A DNA stretch of 64,000 bases from Halobacillus mangrovi (GCF_002097535.1 NZ_CP020772.1:2914001-2978000); one strand, 5' to 3'; shown: positions 48,934 through 59,687, counted from the stretch's first letter. Translations and numbers: made by a program. Notes: generated from the letters alone by a model not told the origin.

Positions 48934-49047
48934 TTACCGCTGCTGGGAGGAACGGAAACGTTATTGTTACCGAAAACCTATCTGTAATTTTGGAAGTCAG
49001 AGCTTCCTTACTCTTGTTAAATGGGGCCGTTCATTACACTATAGATG

Positions 49048-49171
49048 GGTTGGATGGAAAACGGCGAGACTCCCGCGGGAGAAGGACTTAGGCGAGACAC
49101 CACAGAGAGCGCAGCGAGCGAGGCGGCTCGCCAGTTCCCCCGCAGGAAAGCGAGTTGTTTTCCAGCCAACC
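49048..49171 (+). repeat. Palindromic element, copy C (subtype 1)
   Basis: 124 bp bounded by near-perfect inverted arms (GGTTGGATGGAAAAC / GTTTTCCAGCCAACC). Core GGCGAGACTCCCGCGGGAGA, AGGCGAGAC, AGCGCAGCGAGCGAGG, CTCGCCAGTTCCCCCGCAGG, AAAGCGAGTT, close to copy A. It lies 114 bp from copy D and opposite to it. Confidence 0.88.
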
Positions 49172-49262
49172 TTACGCTTATTACACATCGGCCCCGAGAA
49201 TATCTCGAATTTAAGTCTTCTGGATAAGGAGGCTAGTATTGGAGATTCCTCTATCAAACAAG

Positions 49263-49300
49263 AAAAAAGAAAGACCCTGCTAAGCATGCAAGGTCTTTCC
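49263..49300 (-). terminator. Terminator of the opp operon
   Basis: AAAGACC pairs with GGTCTTT around a GCATGC-containing loop; T-run on the minus strand. Confidence 0.88.
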
Positions 49301-49314
49301 CTATCTAACCTAAC

Positions 49315-50256
49315 TTATTGTTTAACCGCACCGTGTTCTTTCTTATAATGCTCAAATTCTTTCGTTGTGCAAAGTACCCAGTGTCCTGGGCGAACTTCGC
49401 GGAATTCAGGCTCTTCACTCGTATCGTGATTGTTCGGATCATAGGTAAAACGCTCACGAGAACGTTCGTAGTCTGGATCCGGCAATGGAATCGCAGATAG
49501 AAGTGACTGCGTATAAGGGTGGATTGGGTGATTATAAAGATCATCCGCATCCGCCAGCTCTACCATCTTACCAAAGTACATAACACCAATACGATCACTA
49601 ATATATTTGACCATAGACAAATCGTGGGCGATAAACAAGTAGGTAAGGTTCTTTTCCTTTTGCAGCTTCTTCAACAAGTTTACAACCTGTGCTTGAATCG
49701 AAACGTCTAGTGCTGAGATCGGCTCATCGGCGATGATGAAGCTTGGGTCTACAGCTAAGGCACGTGCTATTCCGATTCTCTGACGCTGACCGCCACTAAA
49801 TTCGTGAGGGTAACGGTTTGCGTGCTCTTTGTTCAAACCTACTGTTTCTAACAGTTCATGCACTTTTGCTTTACGCTCTTTATCGTTTTTTGCAAGTCCG
49901 TGAATATCCATGCCCTCAGCGATAATATCTTCAACTTTCATACGAGGGTTTAAGGATGCATAAGGATCCTGGAAGATCATTTGCATTTCACGGTTGAATT
50001 TTCTTAATTGCTCACGGTCCTTTTTGCCGTGAACATTCTCCCCATTAAAGGTTACTTCCCCGTCTGTCGCATTATAAAGGCGGATGATCGTACGGCCAGT
50101 AGTTGATTTACCACAACCAGACTCTCCTACTAACCCGAACGTCTCACCTTTATAAATGTCGAAGTTCAGTCCATCCACAGCTTTTACAACACTGTGGCGG
50201 CCGGTCTTAAAATGTTGCTTTAAGTTTTTTATTTCTAATAATTTTTCTCTACTCAT
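49315..50256 (-). CDS. oppF: Oligopeptide ABC transporter ATP-binding protein OppF
   Basis: 313 residues. Walker A GESGCGKSTTGR (about 45-56), the LSGGQ-type FSGGQRQRIGIAR, and Walker B ADEPISALDVS are intact; the C-terminal oligo_HPY extension is present. Together with OppD it powers peptide uptake. ATGA overlap with the oppD stop. Confidence 0.95.
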   Translation of the reverse strand: MSREKLLEIKNLKQHFKTGRHSVVKAVDGLNFDIYKGETFGLVGESGCGKSTTGRTIIRLYNATDGEVTFNGENVHGKKDREQLRKFNREMQMIFQDPYASLNPRMKVEDIIAEGMDIHGLAKNDKERKAKVHELLETVGLNKEHANRYPHEFSGGQRQRIGIARALAVDPSFIIADEPISALDVSIQAQVVNLLKKLQKEKNLTYLFIAHDLSMVKYISDRIGVMYFGKMVELADADDLYNHPIHPYTQSLLSAIPLPDPDYERSRERFTYDPNNHDTSEEPEFREVRPGHWVLCTTKEFEHYKKEHGAVKQ

Positions 50257-51305
50257 GCGCGATCACCTTCCGAACTGGTTGTAGCCATACCTTCCATTCG
50301 TTTTTTGACGGATGCCGGCGGCTCAATCTTAGGTGCGTTTTCGTGCAGCAACCAGGTCGCTGCGTAATGAGTGTCAGAAACCTTGAACATTGGCGGCTCC
50401 TGCTCCAAATCAATTTGCATCGCATACTCATTACGAGCCGCAAACGCATCCCCTTTAGGAGGGTCTAAAAGATCGGGCGGAGAGCCTGGGATGGCGTAAA
50501 GCTCTTCATCATCACTGTCTAGTGATGGCATGGAACCTAAAAGCCCCCATGTGTATGGGTGTTTGGGATTATAGAAAATATCATCGACCGTACCGATTTC
50601 AACGATTTTCCCTGCGTACATTACAGCAACTCTGTCAGCTACGTTAGCTACGACACCAAGGTCGTGCGTAATGAAGATCGTTGCGGAATCTGTCTTCTTC
50701 TGAATATCCTTCATCAATTCTAAAATTTGTGCTTGGATCGTTACATCCAATGCTGTTGTCGGCTCATCTGCAATCAACAGTTTAGGATTACAAGCAAGTG
50801 CAATGGCTACGACAACACGCTGTCTCATACCACCTGAGAATTGGTGAGGATACTGTTTTAAACGTGATTCAGGATCAGGAATTCCAACTAGTTCAAGGAG
50901 TTCCACAACACGTTTACGCGCTTGAGATCTGTTCATTTTTTGGTGCTTGATCAACCCTTCCATAATCTGGTTTCCAACCTTCATCGTAGGGTTAAGAGAA
51001 GTCATTGGATCCTGGAAGATCATTGCCATATCTTTACCGCGGATTTTCTGCATTTCTTTCTCACTCAGTTTGGCCAAATCTCTACCTTCAAATAGGATTT
51101 CACCTTCTTTGATCCGACCTGGCGGTTTCGGAATCAAATGCATTAGTGCTTTGGTTGTTACGGACTTACCAGAACCGGACTCTCCAACAATGGCAAGCGT
51201 CTCACCTTTTTTCAAGTCGAAATTGACCCCACGTACAGCTTTTACTTCACCGCCGTAGGTGTCAAAGGAAACATGTAAGTTTTTTACGTCTAGTAATTTT
51301 TCCAT
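50253..51305 (-). CDS. oppD: Oligopeptide ABC transporter ATP-binding protein OppD
   Basis: 350 residues. Walker [27 protein letters not shown] signature, Walker [15 protein letters not shown], and the oligo_HPY C-terminus. The ATG at 51305 is taken; an in-frame GTG lies 9 nt upstream and is only 3 nt from AGGAGG. Second ATPase of the complex. Confidence 0.95.
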   Translation of the reverse strand: MEKLLDVKNLHVSFDTYGGEVKAVRGVNFDLKKGETLAIVGESGSGKSVTTKALMHLIPKPPGRIKEGEILFEGRDLAKLSEKEMQKIRGKDMAMIFQDPMTSLNPTMKVGNQIMEGLIKHQKMNRSQARKRVVELLELVGIPDPESRLKQYPHQFSGGMRQRVVVAIALACNPKLLIADEPTTALDVTIQAQILELMKDIQKKTDSATIFITHDLGVVANVADRVAVMYAGKIVEIGTVDDIFYNPKHPYTWGLLGSMPSLDSDDEELYAIPGSPPDLLDPPKGDAFAARNEYAMQIDLEQEPPMFKVSDTHYAATWLLHENAPKIEPPASVKKRMEGMATTSSEGDRA

Positions 51306-51321
51306 TTTGTACACCTACCTC

Positions 51322-52458
51322 CTATTCACGCATCTTCGGATCGAATGCATCTCGAAGACCATCAGCTAAGACATTAAAGGCAATCATGATTAGCGAGATT
51401 ACAATTGCCGGGAATAATAAAATGTGTGGATAGATTTGCAGCGATTTAAACCCATCCTCAATCAGTGTACCTAATGAGGCGATCGGTGTTGGAAGTCCTA
51501 ACCCGATAAAGCTTAAGAACGCTTCAAAGAATATGGCACTTGGAATCGTAAACATCGTATTAATAATGATTAGTCCCAATACGTTCGGAACTAAGTGTTT
51601 TCTTAGAATTCGGTTATCAGGCGCACCGAGTGTTTGTGATGCAAGAACAAATTCCTGATTTTTCAATTTCAGTACCTGTCCCCTGACGATCCGGGCCATC
51701 GATATCCAGCCGGTTATCGTCAGCGCTATCGTAATCGAGAGTATCCCTGGATCCAAAATGAGAATAAAGAGAATAACCACGACAAGGTTCGGAATTCCCA
51801 TTAAAATCTCAATGATACGTTGCATGTAGTTATCGACACGTCCACCATAATATGCGGAAATTCCACCATAGGCTACACCAATAATCATATCAATCGTAGC
51901 TGCCAAGAAAGCAATGTACAAGGAAATTCGTGTTCCTTTCCAAGTACGTGTCCATAAGTCACGGCCAAGACCGTCAGTACCAAACCAGAATGATTGATCA
52001 TTCATATCTTTTGCTGCATACACATCATAAGTCGCTCTAACTTCTGCGAGTTCTCCGTTTGAGCCATCGTTCAATGTCTCAAGCTTTATGAAGTCTTCCT
52101 GATTGTTAAAACGCATCATTGCTTTTGATTCAGCCTGCTCTAACGAGTCGGCGGTCGCCGTATCAGAAAGCGTACCATCCATTCCGAGCCACCCTAATCC
52201 TTCAACTTTAGGAGGCATTTTAGCGCGGGATAAATCTTGCTCAAACTCACCGTATTGATTCATATACGGTCCAAATATAGCCATAATGATTAGAAGAACT
52301 AACGTCCCTAACCCGATCATCGCCCCAACATTCTTACGAAGGCGGATAAAGGAATCCTGCCAGAATGACAGACTTGGACGATTAATCTTTTCACTATCAT
52401 TCTCTTTCCTGTCTACAGGTACAAATAAGTCTTTCGACGGTTTGTGATGATTATCCAT
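51322..52458 (-). CDS. oppC: Oligopeptide ABC transporter permease OppC
   Basis: 378 residues. One N-terminal helix (about 44-65), an extended extracellular segment of roughly 80 residues (70-150), then the BPD_transp_1 core with five helices and the EAA loop (ASQTLGAPDNRILRKHLVPN). The insert makes it longer than many OppC proteins. AAGGAGAG precedes the ATG; 6 bp after oppB. Confidence 0.94.
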   Translation of the reverse strand: MDNHHKPSKDLFVPVDRKENDSEKINRPSLSFWQDSFIRLRKNVGAMIGLGTLVLLIIMAIFGPYMNQYGEFEQDLSRAKMPPKVEGLGWLGMDGTLSDTATADSLEQAESKAMMRFNNQEDFIKLETLNDGSNGELAEVRATYDVYAAKDMNDQSFWFGTDGLGRDLWTRTWKGTRISLYIAFLAATIDMIIGVAYGGISAYYGGRVDNYMQRIIEILMGIPNLVVVILFILILDPGILSITIALTITGWISMARIVRGQVLKLKNQEFVLASQTLGAPDNRILRKHLVPNVLGLIIINTMFTIPSAIFFEAFLSFIGLGLPTPIASLGTLIEDGFKSLQIYPHILLFPAIVISLIMIAFNVLADGLRDAFDPKMRE

Positions 52459-52464
52459 ATGTTA

Positions 52465-53391
52465 CTACTCTCCTTCTGCTAGTCGAATTCTTGGATCAAT
52501 GACTCCGTAAAGAAGGTCAATGACCAGGATAATTAAGATGAAAAGGAATGCGATTAGTAACGTTGTACCCATAATGATCGGAAAGTCATTTGTGTTAATC
52601 GCTTTTACGAACTGTTCACCAATTCCTGGAACGGCAAAAATGTTTTCAATAACAAGTGTACCTGTCATCAAACCGATAGCTAACGGGCCAAGCACTGTGA
52701 TTAATGGAATCAAAGCGTTTCTTACACCGTGTTTAAATACAACACCGAATTTATTCACACCTTTTGCCCGTGCTGTCGTAATATAGTCAGATCCTAATAC
52801 TTCAAGCATTTCGGTTCTCATAAAGCGGGCTGCAATTGCAATCGGGAAGATGGCCAACGCAACTGTTGGTAGTACGGTATGTGCCCACGTTCCCCATAAT
52901 GCAACTGGGAACCAGCCTAACTTTACACCAATATAATACTGAAGAATTCCAGCAAATACGAAGGAAGGAATAGATTTTCCTACAACTGCAATAAATGTAG
53001 AACCATAATCAAGAAAACCGTTGTGATAGATTGCAGATACAAGACCGAGCAGCATGCCGAGAATTGTACCGATGACCATAGCTTGTACACCTAGTGTCAT
53101 GGACGGACCAATACGCTCCATGATTATTGTTGTTACTTCTCTGTTGTCGAATTGGAACGAAATTCCTAAGTCACCCTGTGTAAGATTCACCATATAATTG
53201 AAATACTGAACAGGGACCGGGTCATCCAATCCGTACTTTTCTAAAACGACCGCTTGTTGTTCTTCAGATAATTTATCTGCAGCACTTAGGGGAGTACCTG
53301 GTAGGAACTTCATTAAGAAGAACGTAAATGTAGCGATCAAAAACATCGTTATAACCATGTAGACCAAACGTTGAAGTATATAACGTGTCAT
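52465..53391 (-). CDS. oppB: Oligopeptide ABC transporter permease OppB
   Basis: 308 residues, six membrane helices, DppB/OppB core with EAA loop (ITTARAKGVNKFGVVFKHGVRN) and NGFLDY region. Partner of OppC. AGGAGGTG precedes the ATG. It follows oppA after a 168-bp gap that contains a partial terminator. Confidence 0.95.
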   Translation of the reverse strand: MTRYILQRLVYMVITMFLIATFTFFLMKFLPGTPLSAADKLSEEQQAVVLEKYGLDDPVPVQYFNYMVNLTQGDLGISFQFDNREVTTIIMERIGPSMTLGVQAMVIGTILGMLLGLVSAIYHNGFLDYGSTFIAVVGKSIPSFVFAGILQYYIGVKLGWFPVALWGTWAHTVLPTVALAIFPIAIAARFMRTEMLEVLGSDYITTARAKGVNKFGVVFKHGVRNALIPLITVLGPLAIGLMTGTLVIENIFAVPGIGEQFVKAINTNDFPIIMGTTLLIAFLFILIILVIDLLYGVIDPRIRLAEGE

Positions 53392-53480
53392 ATCAACACC
53401 TCCTGTTAAGTTAAACCCTATATCTCTATATTATGGAATTGACAGAAATTTGTCTATAATTAGAAAACTTTGTTTACAGG

Positions 53481-53520
53481 GAAAAAGAGAGCATACGCCA
53501 ACTTGGACATATACTCTCTC
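53481..53520 (-). terminator. Stem-loop between oppA and oppB
   Basis: AGAGAGTATATG pairs with CGTATGCTCTCT, followed by TTTTTCC on the minus strand. Such intercistronic hairpins usually reduce read-through or protect the abundant oppA mRNA. Confidence 0.8.
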
Positions 53521-53559
53521 CCCCTATTAGCTAGCCTATATGTGGTTAGGAACTACTTA

Positions 53560-55248
53560 TTATTTACCTTCGATATAAGCATGTTTGTAAGTGTAGTCAG
53601 GTCCCATTGGGTTAGTGATTACACCTTTAACATAAGGCTTCACAAGTTTAGCAGATGCACGTTGGTAAAGAGGTACTAGGACTGCATCTTCTTGGATCAA
53701 TTTCTTCTCTGCTTCAAGGAAAGTTTCAAAACGCTCGACTGGTTTTTGAGCTAGCTCATTGTTAGCTTTCTCAATCATAGCGTCGTAGTCTTCATTAGCG
53801 TAACCAGTCTTGTTGTTTCCGCCATCTGTAACCCACATGTTCAAGAACGTATTTGGATCGATATAGTCAGGACCCCATCCAGCGTTTTGGATTTCATAGT
53901 CCATGCTTGTGTCACGATCAAGACGCTCTTTGAAAGGTACAGATTGTACATTTACAGTAAGACCTTCCAGTTGCTCAAGTTGGTCTTTAATGTAAGCATC
54001 AAGGTTTTTAGCAACTTCACTGTCTCCACCAAGGTAGTTCAGTTCAATTGTATCTTGACCTAGCTCTTCTTTAGCTGTAGACCAAAGCTCTTGAGCTTTC
54101 TCTACGTTATATTCAACCAGGTCTCCGTTGATTTCACGGAAGTCTTCGCCAGACTCAGGGTGTTTAACAAAGTTCTTAGGAATATCACCGACAGATGGAA
54201 GGGAACCGTTATTCAAGATAACGTCAACCATGCTTTGACGGTCAATTACCATTTGCATTGCTTTACGAGCGTTTACGTTAGCAAGAACGTCATTTGCTTC
54301 TTGGTTAAGCTTCAAGTAGAACAAAACAGGCTCTTCTTCAACGATGAATTCTTCAGAAGAACGGTATTGGTCTACAAATTCAGCTGAAAGACCAGCACGA
54401 TCAATTTCGCCAGTTTCATACAAGTTAACAGCTGTAGCTGTATCTTTTACAACTTTTACATTGATCTTTTCAAGTTTTACGTTCTCAGCATCCCAGTAAT
54501 CTTCGTTTTTCTCTAGTGTCCAGCCTTCACCGTGGTTCCACTCAGTCATCTTGAATGGTCCATTGAAAGTAAGTGTATCGGCTTCAAGTGCGTATTGATC
54601 GCCTTGTTCCTCAACAAACTTTTTGTTCAATGGAAGGAAAGTACCAAATGTTGTAAGAGACTCGAAGTAAGGAATTGGTTTCTCTAGAGTTACTTCAAGC
54701 GTGTAATCGTCTACTGCTTTAACACCAAGGTCTTCAACTGGTGCTTCACCATTGGCGATAGCTTCTGCGTTTTTAATAACGCCACCCATCATGTATGGAC
54801 CATATTCAGATCCAGTATCAGGGTTTACAGCACGCTGCCAAGCGTAAACGAAATCGTTTGCTGTGACAGGATCACCGTTTGTCCATGTTGCATCTTCACG
54901 AAGATTGAAAGTCCATGTAAGAGCATCTTCACTTACCTCGTGATCTTTTGCGATCCCTGGTTCAGGTTTAGCATCCTCACCAAGACGATAAAGCCCGTCC
55001 ATAGTGGAACCAAGGAATTGGAATGCAACTGCGTCAGTCGCTAGAGATGCATCCATTGTTGGAATCTCTGCGGAGTCCGTAATATTAAGTACTTGCTCGC
55101 TGTCGCCAGCAGCTTCTTCAGTGTTTCCTTCGCCTTCGCCTTCTCCGCCTTCGGAGCCTGTGTTCTCTCCTCCGCCGCCGGAACAAGCCGCTAGGAACAT
55201 GCTAAGTACTAGTGCGAGTACTAGCAATAACCAATTTGTCTTTTTCAT
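53560..55248 (-). CDS. oppA: Oligopeptide-binding lipoprotein OppA
   Basis: 562 residues. Lipoprotein signal peptide with lipobox LAAC (Cys at about 22), a Gly/Glu-rich linker (GGGGENTGSEGGEGEGEG), then the SBP_bac_5 fold (YRLGEDAKPEPGIAKDHEVS; WQRAVNPDTGSEYG). Captures peptides for OppBCDF and carries signalling peptides for competence and sporulation. GGGGAGG precedes the ATG. Confidence 0.95.
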   Translation of the reverse strand: MKKTNWLLLVLALVLSMFLAACSGGGGENTGSEGGEGEGEGNTEEAAGDSEQVLNITDSAEIPTMDASLATDAVAFQFLGSTMDGLYRLGEDAKPEPGIAKDHEVSEDALTWTFNLREDATWTNGDPVTANDFVYAWQRAVNPDTGSEYGPYMMGGVIKNAEAIANGEAPVEDLGVKAVDDYTLEVTLEKPIPYFESLTTFGTFLPLNKKFVEEQGDQYALEADTLTFNGPFKMTEWNHGEGWTLEKNEDYWDAENVKLEKINVKVVKDTATAVNLYETGEIDRAGLSAEFVDQYRSSEEFIVEEEPVLFYLKLNQEANDVLANVNARKAMQMVIDRQSMVDVILNNGSLPSVGDIPKNFVKHPESGEDFREINGDLVEYNVEKAQELWSTAKEELGQDTIELNYLGGDSEVAKNLDAYIKDQLEQLEGLTVNVQSVPFKERLDRDTSMDYEIQNAGWGPDYIDPNTFLNMWVTDGGNNKTGYANEDYDAMIEKANNELAQKPVERFETFLEAEKKLIQEDAVLVPLYQRASAKLVKPYVKGVITNPMGPDYTYKHAYIEGK

Positions 55249-55270
55249 GTAGAAAATGACCTCCCCTAAA

Positions 55271-55285
55271 AATTTTCAAAAATTT
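55271..55285. promoter_or_regulatory. CodY-box-like sequence in the oppA leader
   Basis: AATTTTCAAAAATTT matches the CodY consensus at 13 of 15 positions, 23 bp before the oppA start and downstream of a candidate -10, a place where CodY could block transcription. Confidence 0.45.
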
Positions 55286-55311
55286 AATGTGGAAATTTGT
55301 CCACATATCGA

Positions 55312-55317
55312 ATTATA
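55312..55317 (-). promoter_or_regulatory. Candidate -10 box of oppA
   Basis: Minus-strand TATAAT. The -35 region (ATGCAA at 17 bp) is weak. The rest of 55320-55640 is A/T-rich, gene-free, with the upstream end of the DUF3899 gene. Confidence 0.4.
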
Positions 55318-55651
55318 CAAGTTTTCTAACTATTTTGCATTAATTTTTTTCTTATATTTCTTAGAATCCCCATCATTATTACGTTTCTGTGACACAAAAC
55401 AAGACTTTTTACCTAGTTTATTTTACAATATTTTTGTCTAGAAACAATTAATTATAAACCTATATGCATAAAAAATAGCGATGTTTTTGTCATAAACTTG
55501 TTTTATCGCGTTTATACGTTAAAGTATTTGCATAAATCATTCAAGTTTTTAATAACATAGAATTTTCTGTTTATTAATCTCGTTTACAATTCCTTCAAAA
55601 CAAAAATCATGCTATAATATTTAATAGTTTTGATGGAAGGTGTGATTCTTT

Positions 55652-56023
55652 TTGAGTCTATTGCGAAATAAATGGATAGTACTTTTGTTTAATGTAATGA
55701 TCGTGACCCTGCTTTTCACTGTACTAGCGCCTGTTTATGATCTATTTCATTACATTAACCAGTTGTTCTATATCGCTTATTTCTATTTATTTGTCGGCAT
55801 TCTTCTTTGGGTCATTCGAGGCGGATTCTTCGATGCCATAACATACAGCTTTAGAAGATTCTCTAATAAGATGGCCAAACAAAAAGATTATTTGGATGAT
55901 TGGAAGCAGAAGCCTCTGCCTTCTCAGACGATTGAGAAAAGCTGGTTATCTTTCTTTCTATTCCATGGCGCTATGTTAATGATCGGTTTACTTGCTTTAC
56001 TTGCTGTTTATTACAATATGTAA
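55652..56023 (+). CDS. DUF3899 membrane protein
   Basis: 123 residues, TTG start with GGAAGGTG upstream. Three hydrophobic helices (about 9-29, 36-54, 100-120); the WVIRGGFFDAITYSFRRF segment (about 53-70) is the DUF3899 signature. No known function. It precedes the T-box of trpS in the same direction. Confidence 0.8.
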   Translation: MSLLRNKWIVLLFNVMIVTLLFTVLAPVYDLFHYINQLFYIAYFYLFVGILLWVIRGGFFDAITYSFRRFSNKMAKQKDYLDDWKQKPLPSQTIEKSWLSFFLFHGAMLMIGLLALLAVYYNM

Positions 56024-56084
56024 TGTACTTGTCAGCATAAATAATTTAGTTTATAATAATTTCCTAATTCGATAAGATACAAGC

Positions 56085-56304
56085 GTTGAAGAAGAGAAAG
56101 TACTCTTAATGATATCTTTTCAGAGAGACTGTGGTCGGTGAGAACAGTCAAGACCATTAAGAGGAAATGGGGCTTCTGAGCTTCAAATGACGTAAATCGG
56201 CGTTAACGATCATAAGCTGACTTTTCCAAAGGAAAAGTAATTAGGGTGGCACCGCGGTATCATTCGTCCCTTCCAATTGTGGAAGTGATGAGTGATTTTT
56301 TTAT
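56085..56304 (+). promoter_or_regulatory. T-box leader of trpS
   Basis: Stem I with AGTA / GAAA loop and specifier TGG (Trp, 56168-56170) in GAGGAAATGGGG; AGAGAG-type distal motif at 56131; the T-box AGGGTGGCACCGCGG (56243-56257); and a terminator (CCTTCC / GGAAGTG with T-run ending near 56302). Uncharged tRNA-Trp would allow trpS transcription. The specifier is read directly and fits the downstream gene. Confidence 0.95.
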
Positions 56305-56377
56305 GCCTTTATTGCTAATCACCAGTCAATAATGGTCCTGAATACGCTTATCTCAACAAGGACTAAAGAAAAAATAA

Positions 56378-57394
<1,017 letters not shown>

Positions 57395-57409
57395 TCTAGA
57401 AACAAACAA

Positions 57410-57448
57410 AAGCCAGAATTGGGATATCAAATCCTCAATTCTGGCTAT
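57410..57448. terminator. Bidirectional terminator between trpS and yjbA
   Basis: AGCCAGAATTG pairs with CAATTCTGGCT. Confidence 0.9.
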
Positions 57449-58196
57449 TTAAATGATGTGATTTATGCTGATTTTCACCTTGCCAAATGGTTTCAAAGAA
57501 AGGCTGACCTTTAATGATTTTCCCACAAAGTTCCTCATGCAGCGAGCTCCACCCTTTGCAAGTTCCTTCATACAAGCGATCCCAGGCTTCTTCGTTGGAT
57601 AACTGTTTAATATGCGAATATTGACAAGGATCCCATTCTGTTAACCAATACCTGATCTCTTCTGGGTGATCAGAATTTTTCAGTTGATCCAATGCCATCA
57701 TTAAAAGCTGTTTTAGTTGACGCTCTCTTCTCGTTAAACCTGACATTTTACCCGGATCTAATGAAAGGATATGATGCTCTTTTGAAATGCTTTCTTCTAT
57801 TATATAGCTTTCTGGATGTTTACCTTGCACCATTTCAAAAACTAGACGTTCTTGGCGTGGAATCAACCGACTCTTTTTAACAGGCAAGGTGTACCCTAAT
57901 GTATCAAACACAATGACATCTTTTCCGTTCGTGACGACCGCGGCATAATCAACCGTGTGTCTTTCTTGGTTTTTCTTCAAATACGTTTTCCGATGGATGT
58001 CCTGTAATAGCGACATAGGTAAGTCTTGAAGATCATTCTCGATAAAATCAAAGAGTTCATCCGTAATGAACAACAGCGGAATCTGATCAATCAACTCTAT
58101 CCCATCTTCTTTACGCCATTCATGAAATCTGCAAACGTTATACCCGTTCTCTTCTCCTTCAAACCAGTTCACCCATAGATCATGCATGTATAACAT
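57435..58196 (-). CDS. yjbA: YjbA-family protein (DUF3603)
   Basis: 253 residues, mostly mixed alpha/beta with no membrane helix. LWVNWFEGEENGYNVCRFHEW at the start and ESYIIEESISKEHHIL are familiar from YjbA, which is next to trpS in B. subtilis too. No biochemical function is known. The ATG at 58196 has GAGGGG at 5 nt. Confidence 0.85.
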   Translation of the reverse strand: MLYMHDLWVNWFEGEENGYNVCRFHEWRKEDGIELIDQIPLLFITDELFDFIENDLQDLPMSLLQDIHRKTYLKKNQERHTVDYAAVVTNGKDVIVFDTLGYTLPVKKSRLIPRQERLVFEMVQGKHPESYIIEESISKEHHILSLDPGKMSGLTRRERQLKQLLMMALDQLKNSDHPEEIRYWLTEWDPCQYSHIKQLSNEEAWDRLYEGTCKGWSSLHEELCGKIIKGQPFFETIWQGENQHKSHHLNSQN

Positions 58197-58286
58197 CTTG
58201 GCCCCTCACTTTCATTCACTGATCTCTTTAGGTTACATTATGACCAATACTGGCTTTTTTATTCTTTAGAACCATTATTTACTAAA

Positions 58287-58487
58287 CTAATCTTTCATGA
58301 AAAAAAGAGCGACTGAGATGAGTAATATTCCAAGAGGAAACAAATAACACTCTACTCTGGACTGAATCAGAATGAAAAACTCCCACCAGCTCAAGCCTGC
58401 AGGAACGAGATTCAAATACGTAATTGTGACAGTCCCGCCAGCTACTGCAAGTCCAAATCCTGTTAAAAACAACATCCAATACAACAT
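58287..58487 (-). CDS. 66-residue membrane protein
   Basis: Two hydrophobic segments (LFLTGFGLAVAGGTVTITYL and YLFPLGILLISVALFF) with a short connecting loop. GGAGGGG lies 6 nt before the ATG. Another frame beginning at the same place is less hydrophobic and less likely. Small membrane proteins of this type occur in sporulating Bacilli; I do not recognise the family. Confidence 0.65.
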   Translation of the reverse strand: MLYWMLFLTGFGLAVAGGTVTITYLNLVPAGLSWWEFFILIQSRVECYLFPLGILLISVALFFMKD

Positions 58488-58638
58488 TGACCACCCCTCC
58501 GGCCTGTCCTCCTACTGCTATCTTATGAGGGACAACCTTCTATCATGCGTGAGATTCCAATTGTTCTACCTCTTTACTTACATACCAATTAACGATAAAT
58601 TAATGATCAGAGAGATAGACTATGAAAGGATGATCGCA

Positions 58639-59643
58639 TTGTCGAATTCACGCCGTCTGCGGAAAAAGCATCAAAAAAAGAGAAAGCTCAAGCTTACTCT
58701 CGGCCTTTTTGCCCTCGCCATACTACTTACTTTGGGGTATTCAGGATTTGAATATATATCCGGAAAGCAGCAAGCACTCGGGAGTTCCAGTGCGGAAGCA
58801 GAAGAAAACAATTCACTAGAGGAAACAAAAAGCAAATATAAAGATTCTTTTAATGGCGTCGATAATAAAGATCATAAAATAAATGTGCTTCTTCTGGGAA
58901 TTGATCAAAGGGATAATGAGATCCCCCGAACAGATACGATTATGATCGCCCAGTACGATACAAAAGCCGGTACAACAAAAATTGCTTCTCTCATGCGAGA
59001 CACCTATGTGAATATCCCTGATCATGGATACAACAAAATTAATGCAGCTTTTGCCATTGGCGGACCCGAATTGTTAAGGCAGACCATTTCTGAGAATTTC
59101 GGTATTGAGCTTGAATATTATTCAATCGTGGATTTCGAAGGATTTACTCAAGTTGTGGACACAGTTACTCCTGAAGGATTAGAAGTAGATGTTGAAAAAG
59201 ATATGTATTATAAATCACAAGGCGGCGCTACCCACATTGATTTAGAAGCAGGCACCCAGAACTTGAATGGTGAGGAATTGTTAGGATACGTCCGATACCG
59301 CAGTGACAGCCAAGGTGACTATGGACGAGTGGAACGGCAACAAGAAGTGATTAATCTTTTAAAAGAAGAGATTATCTCTATAAAAGGGGTATTGAAAGCT
59401 CCTAGATTGATTGGTACGCTACAACCTTATATCGATACTAATATGGGAAGTGGAAAAATCCTTAAGCTGGGTAAGGAATACTTGCTAAATCCGGTTGAAG
59501 AAGTAGAGACGCTTCGAATTCCTACAGATGATAATGTGTGGAACGAGCGTAAAGAATACCCAATTGGTCTTGTACTAGCTCATGATGAGGAGAAAACAAA
59601 AAAAACTCTACAAGATTACTTTGAGGAAGAAGAAAGCTCATAA
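58639..59643 (+). CDS. LytR-CpsA-Psr family protein
   Basis: 334 residues. Basic N-terminus and a membrane helix (about 19-40), a Ser/Glu linker, then the LCP domain: VLLLGIDQRDNEIPRTDTIMI, SLMRDTYVNIPDHGYNKINAAF, and YVRYRSDSQGDYGRVERQQEV. Attaches lipid-linked polymers to peptidoglycan. The TTG start at 58639 has AAAGGA at 8 nt; the ATG at 58630 has AAAGG directly touching. The longer frame to 58372 has no site. Probably a general teichoic-acid ligase (TagU-like) and distinct from that at 16245. Confidence 0.9.
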   Translation: MSNSRRLRKKHQKKRKLKLTLGLFALAILLTLGYSGFEYISGKQQALGSSSAEAEENNSLEETKSKYKDSFNGVDNKDHKINVLLLGIDQRDNEIPRTDTIMIAQYDTKAGTTKIASLMRDTYVNIPDHGYNKINAAFAIGGPELLRQTISENFGIELEYYSIVDFEGFTQVVDTVTPEGLEVDVEKDMYYKSQGGATHIDLEAGTQNLNGEELLGYVRYRSDSQGDYGRVERQQEVINLLKEEIISIKGVLKAPRLIGTLQPYIDTNMGSGKILKLGKEYLLNPVEEVETLRIPTDDNVWNERKEYPIGLVLAHDEEKTKKTLQDYFEEEESS

Positions 59644-59644
59644 A

Positions 59645-59682
59645 TAAAACCCGATGTCTATAAAGAAGACATCGGGTTTTCT
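59645..59682. terminator. Bidirectional terminator
   Basis: AAACCCGATGTCT pairs with AGACATCGGGTTT. Confidence 0.92.
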
Positions 59683-59687
59683 ATTCA

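Noticed and set aside
48812..49348. 178-codon plus-strand reading frame
   Set aside because: It runs through two palindromic elements and the opp terminator, has no ribosome site, and shows no family pattern.
58372..58638. N-terminal extension of the second LCP gene
   Set aside because: Overlaps the small membrane protein gene on the other strand, lacks a ribosome site and is not LCP-like.
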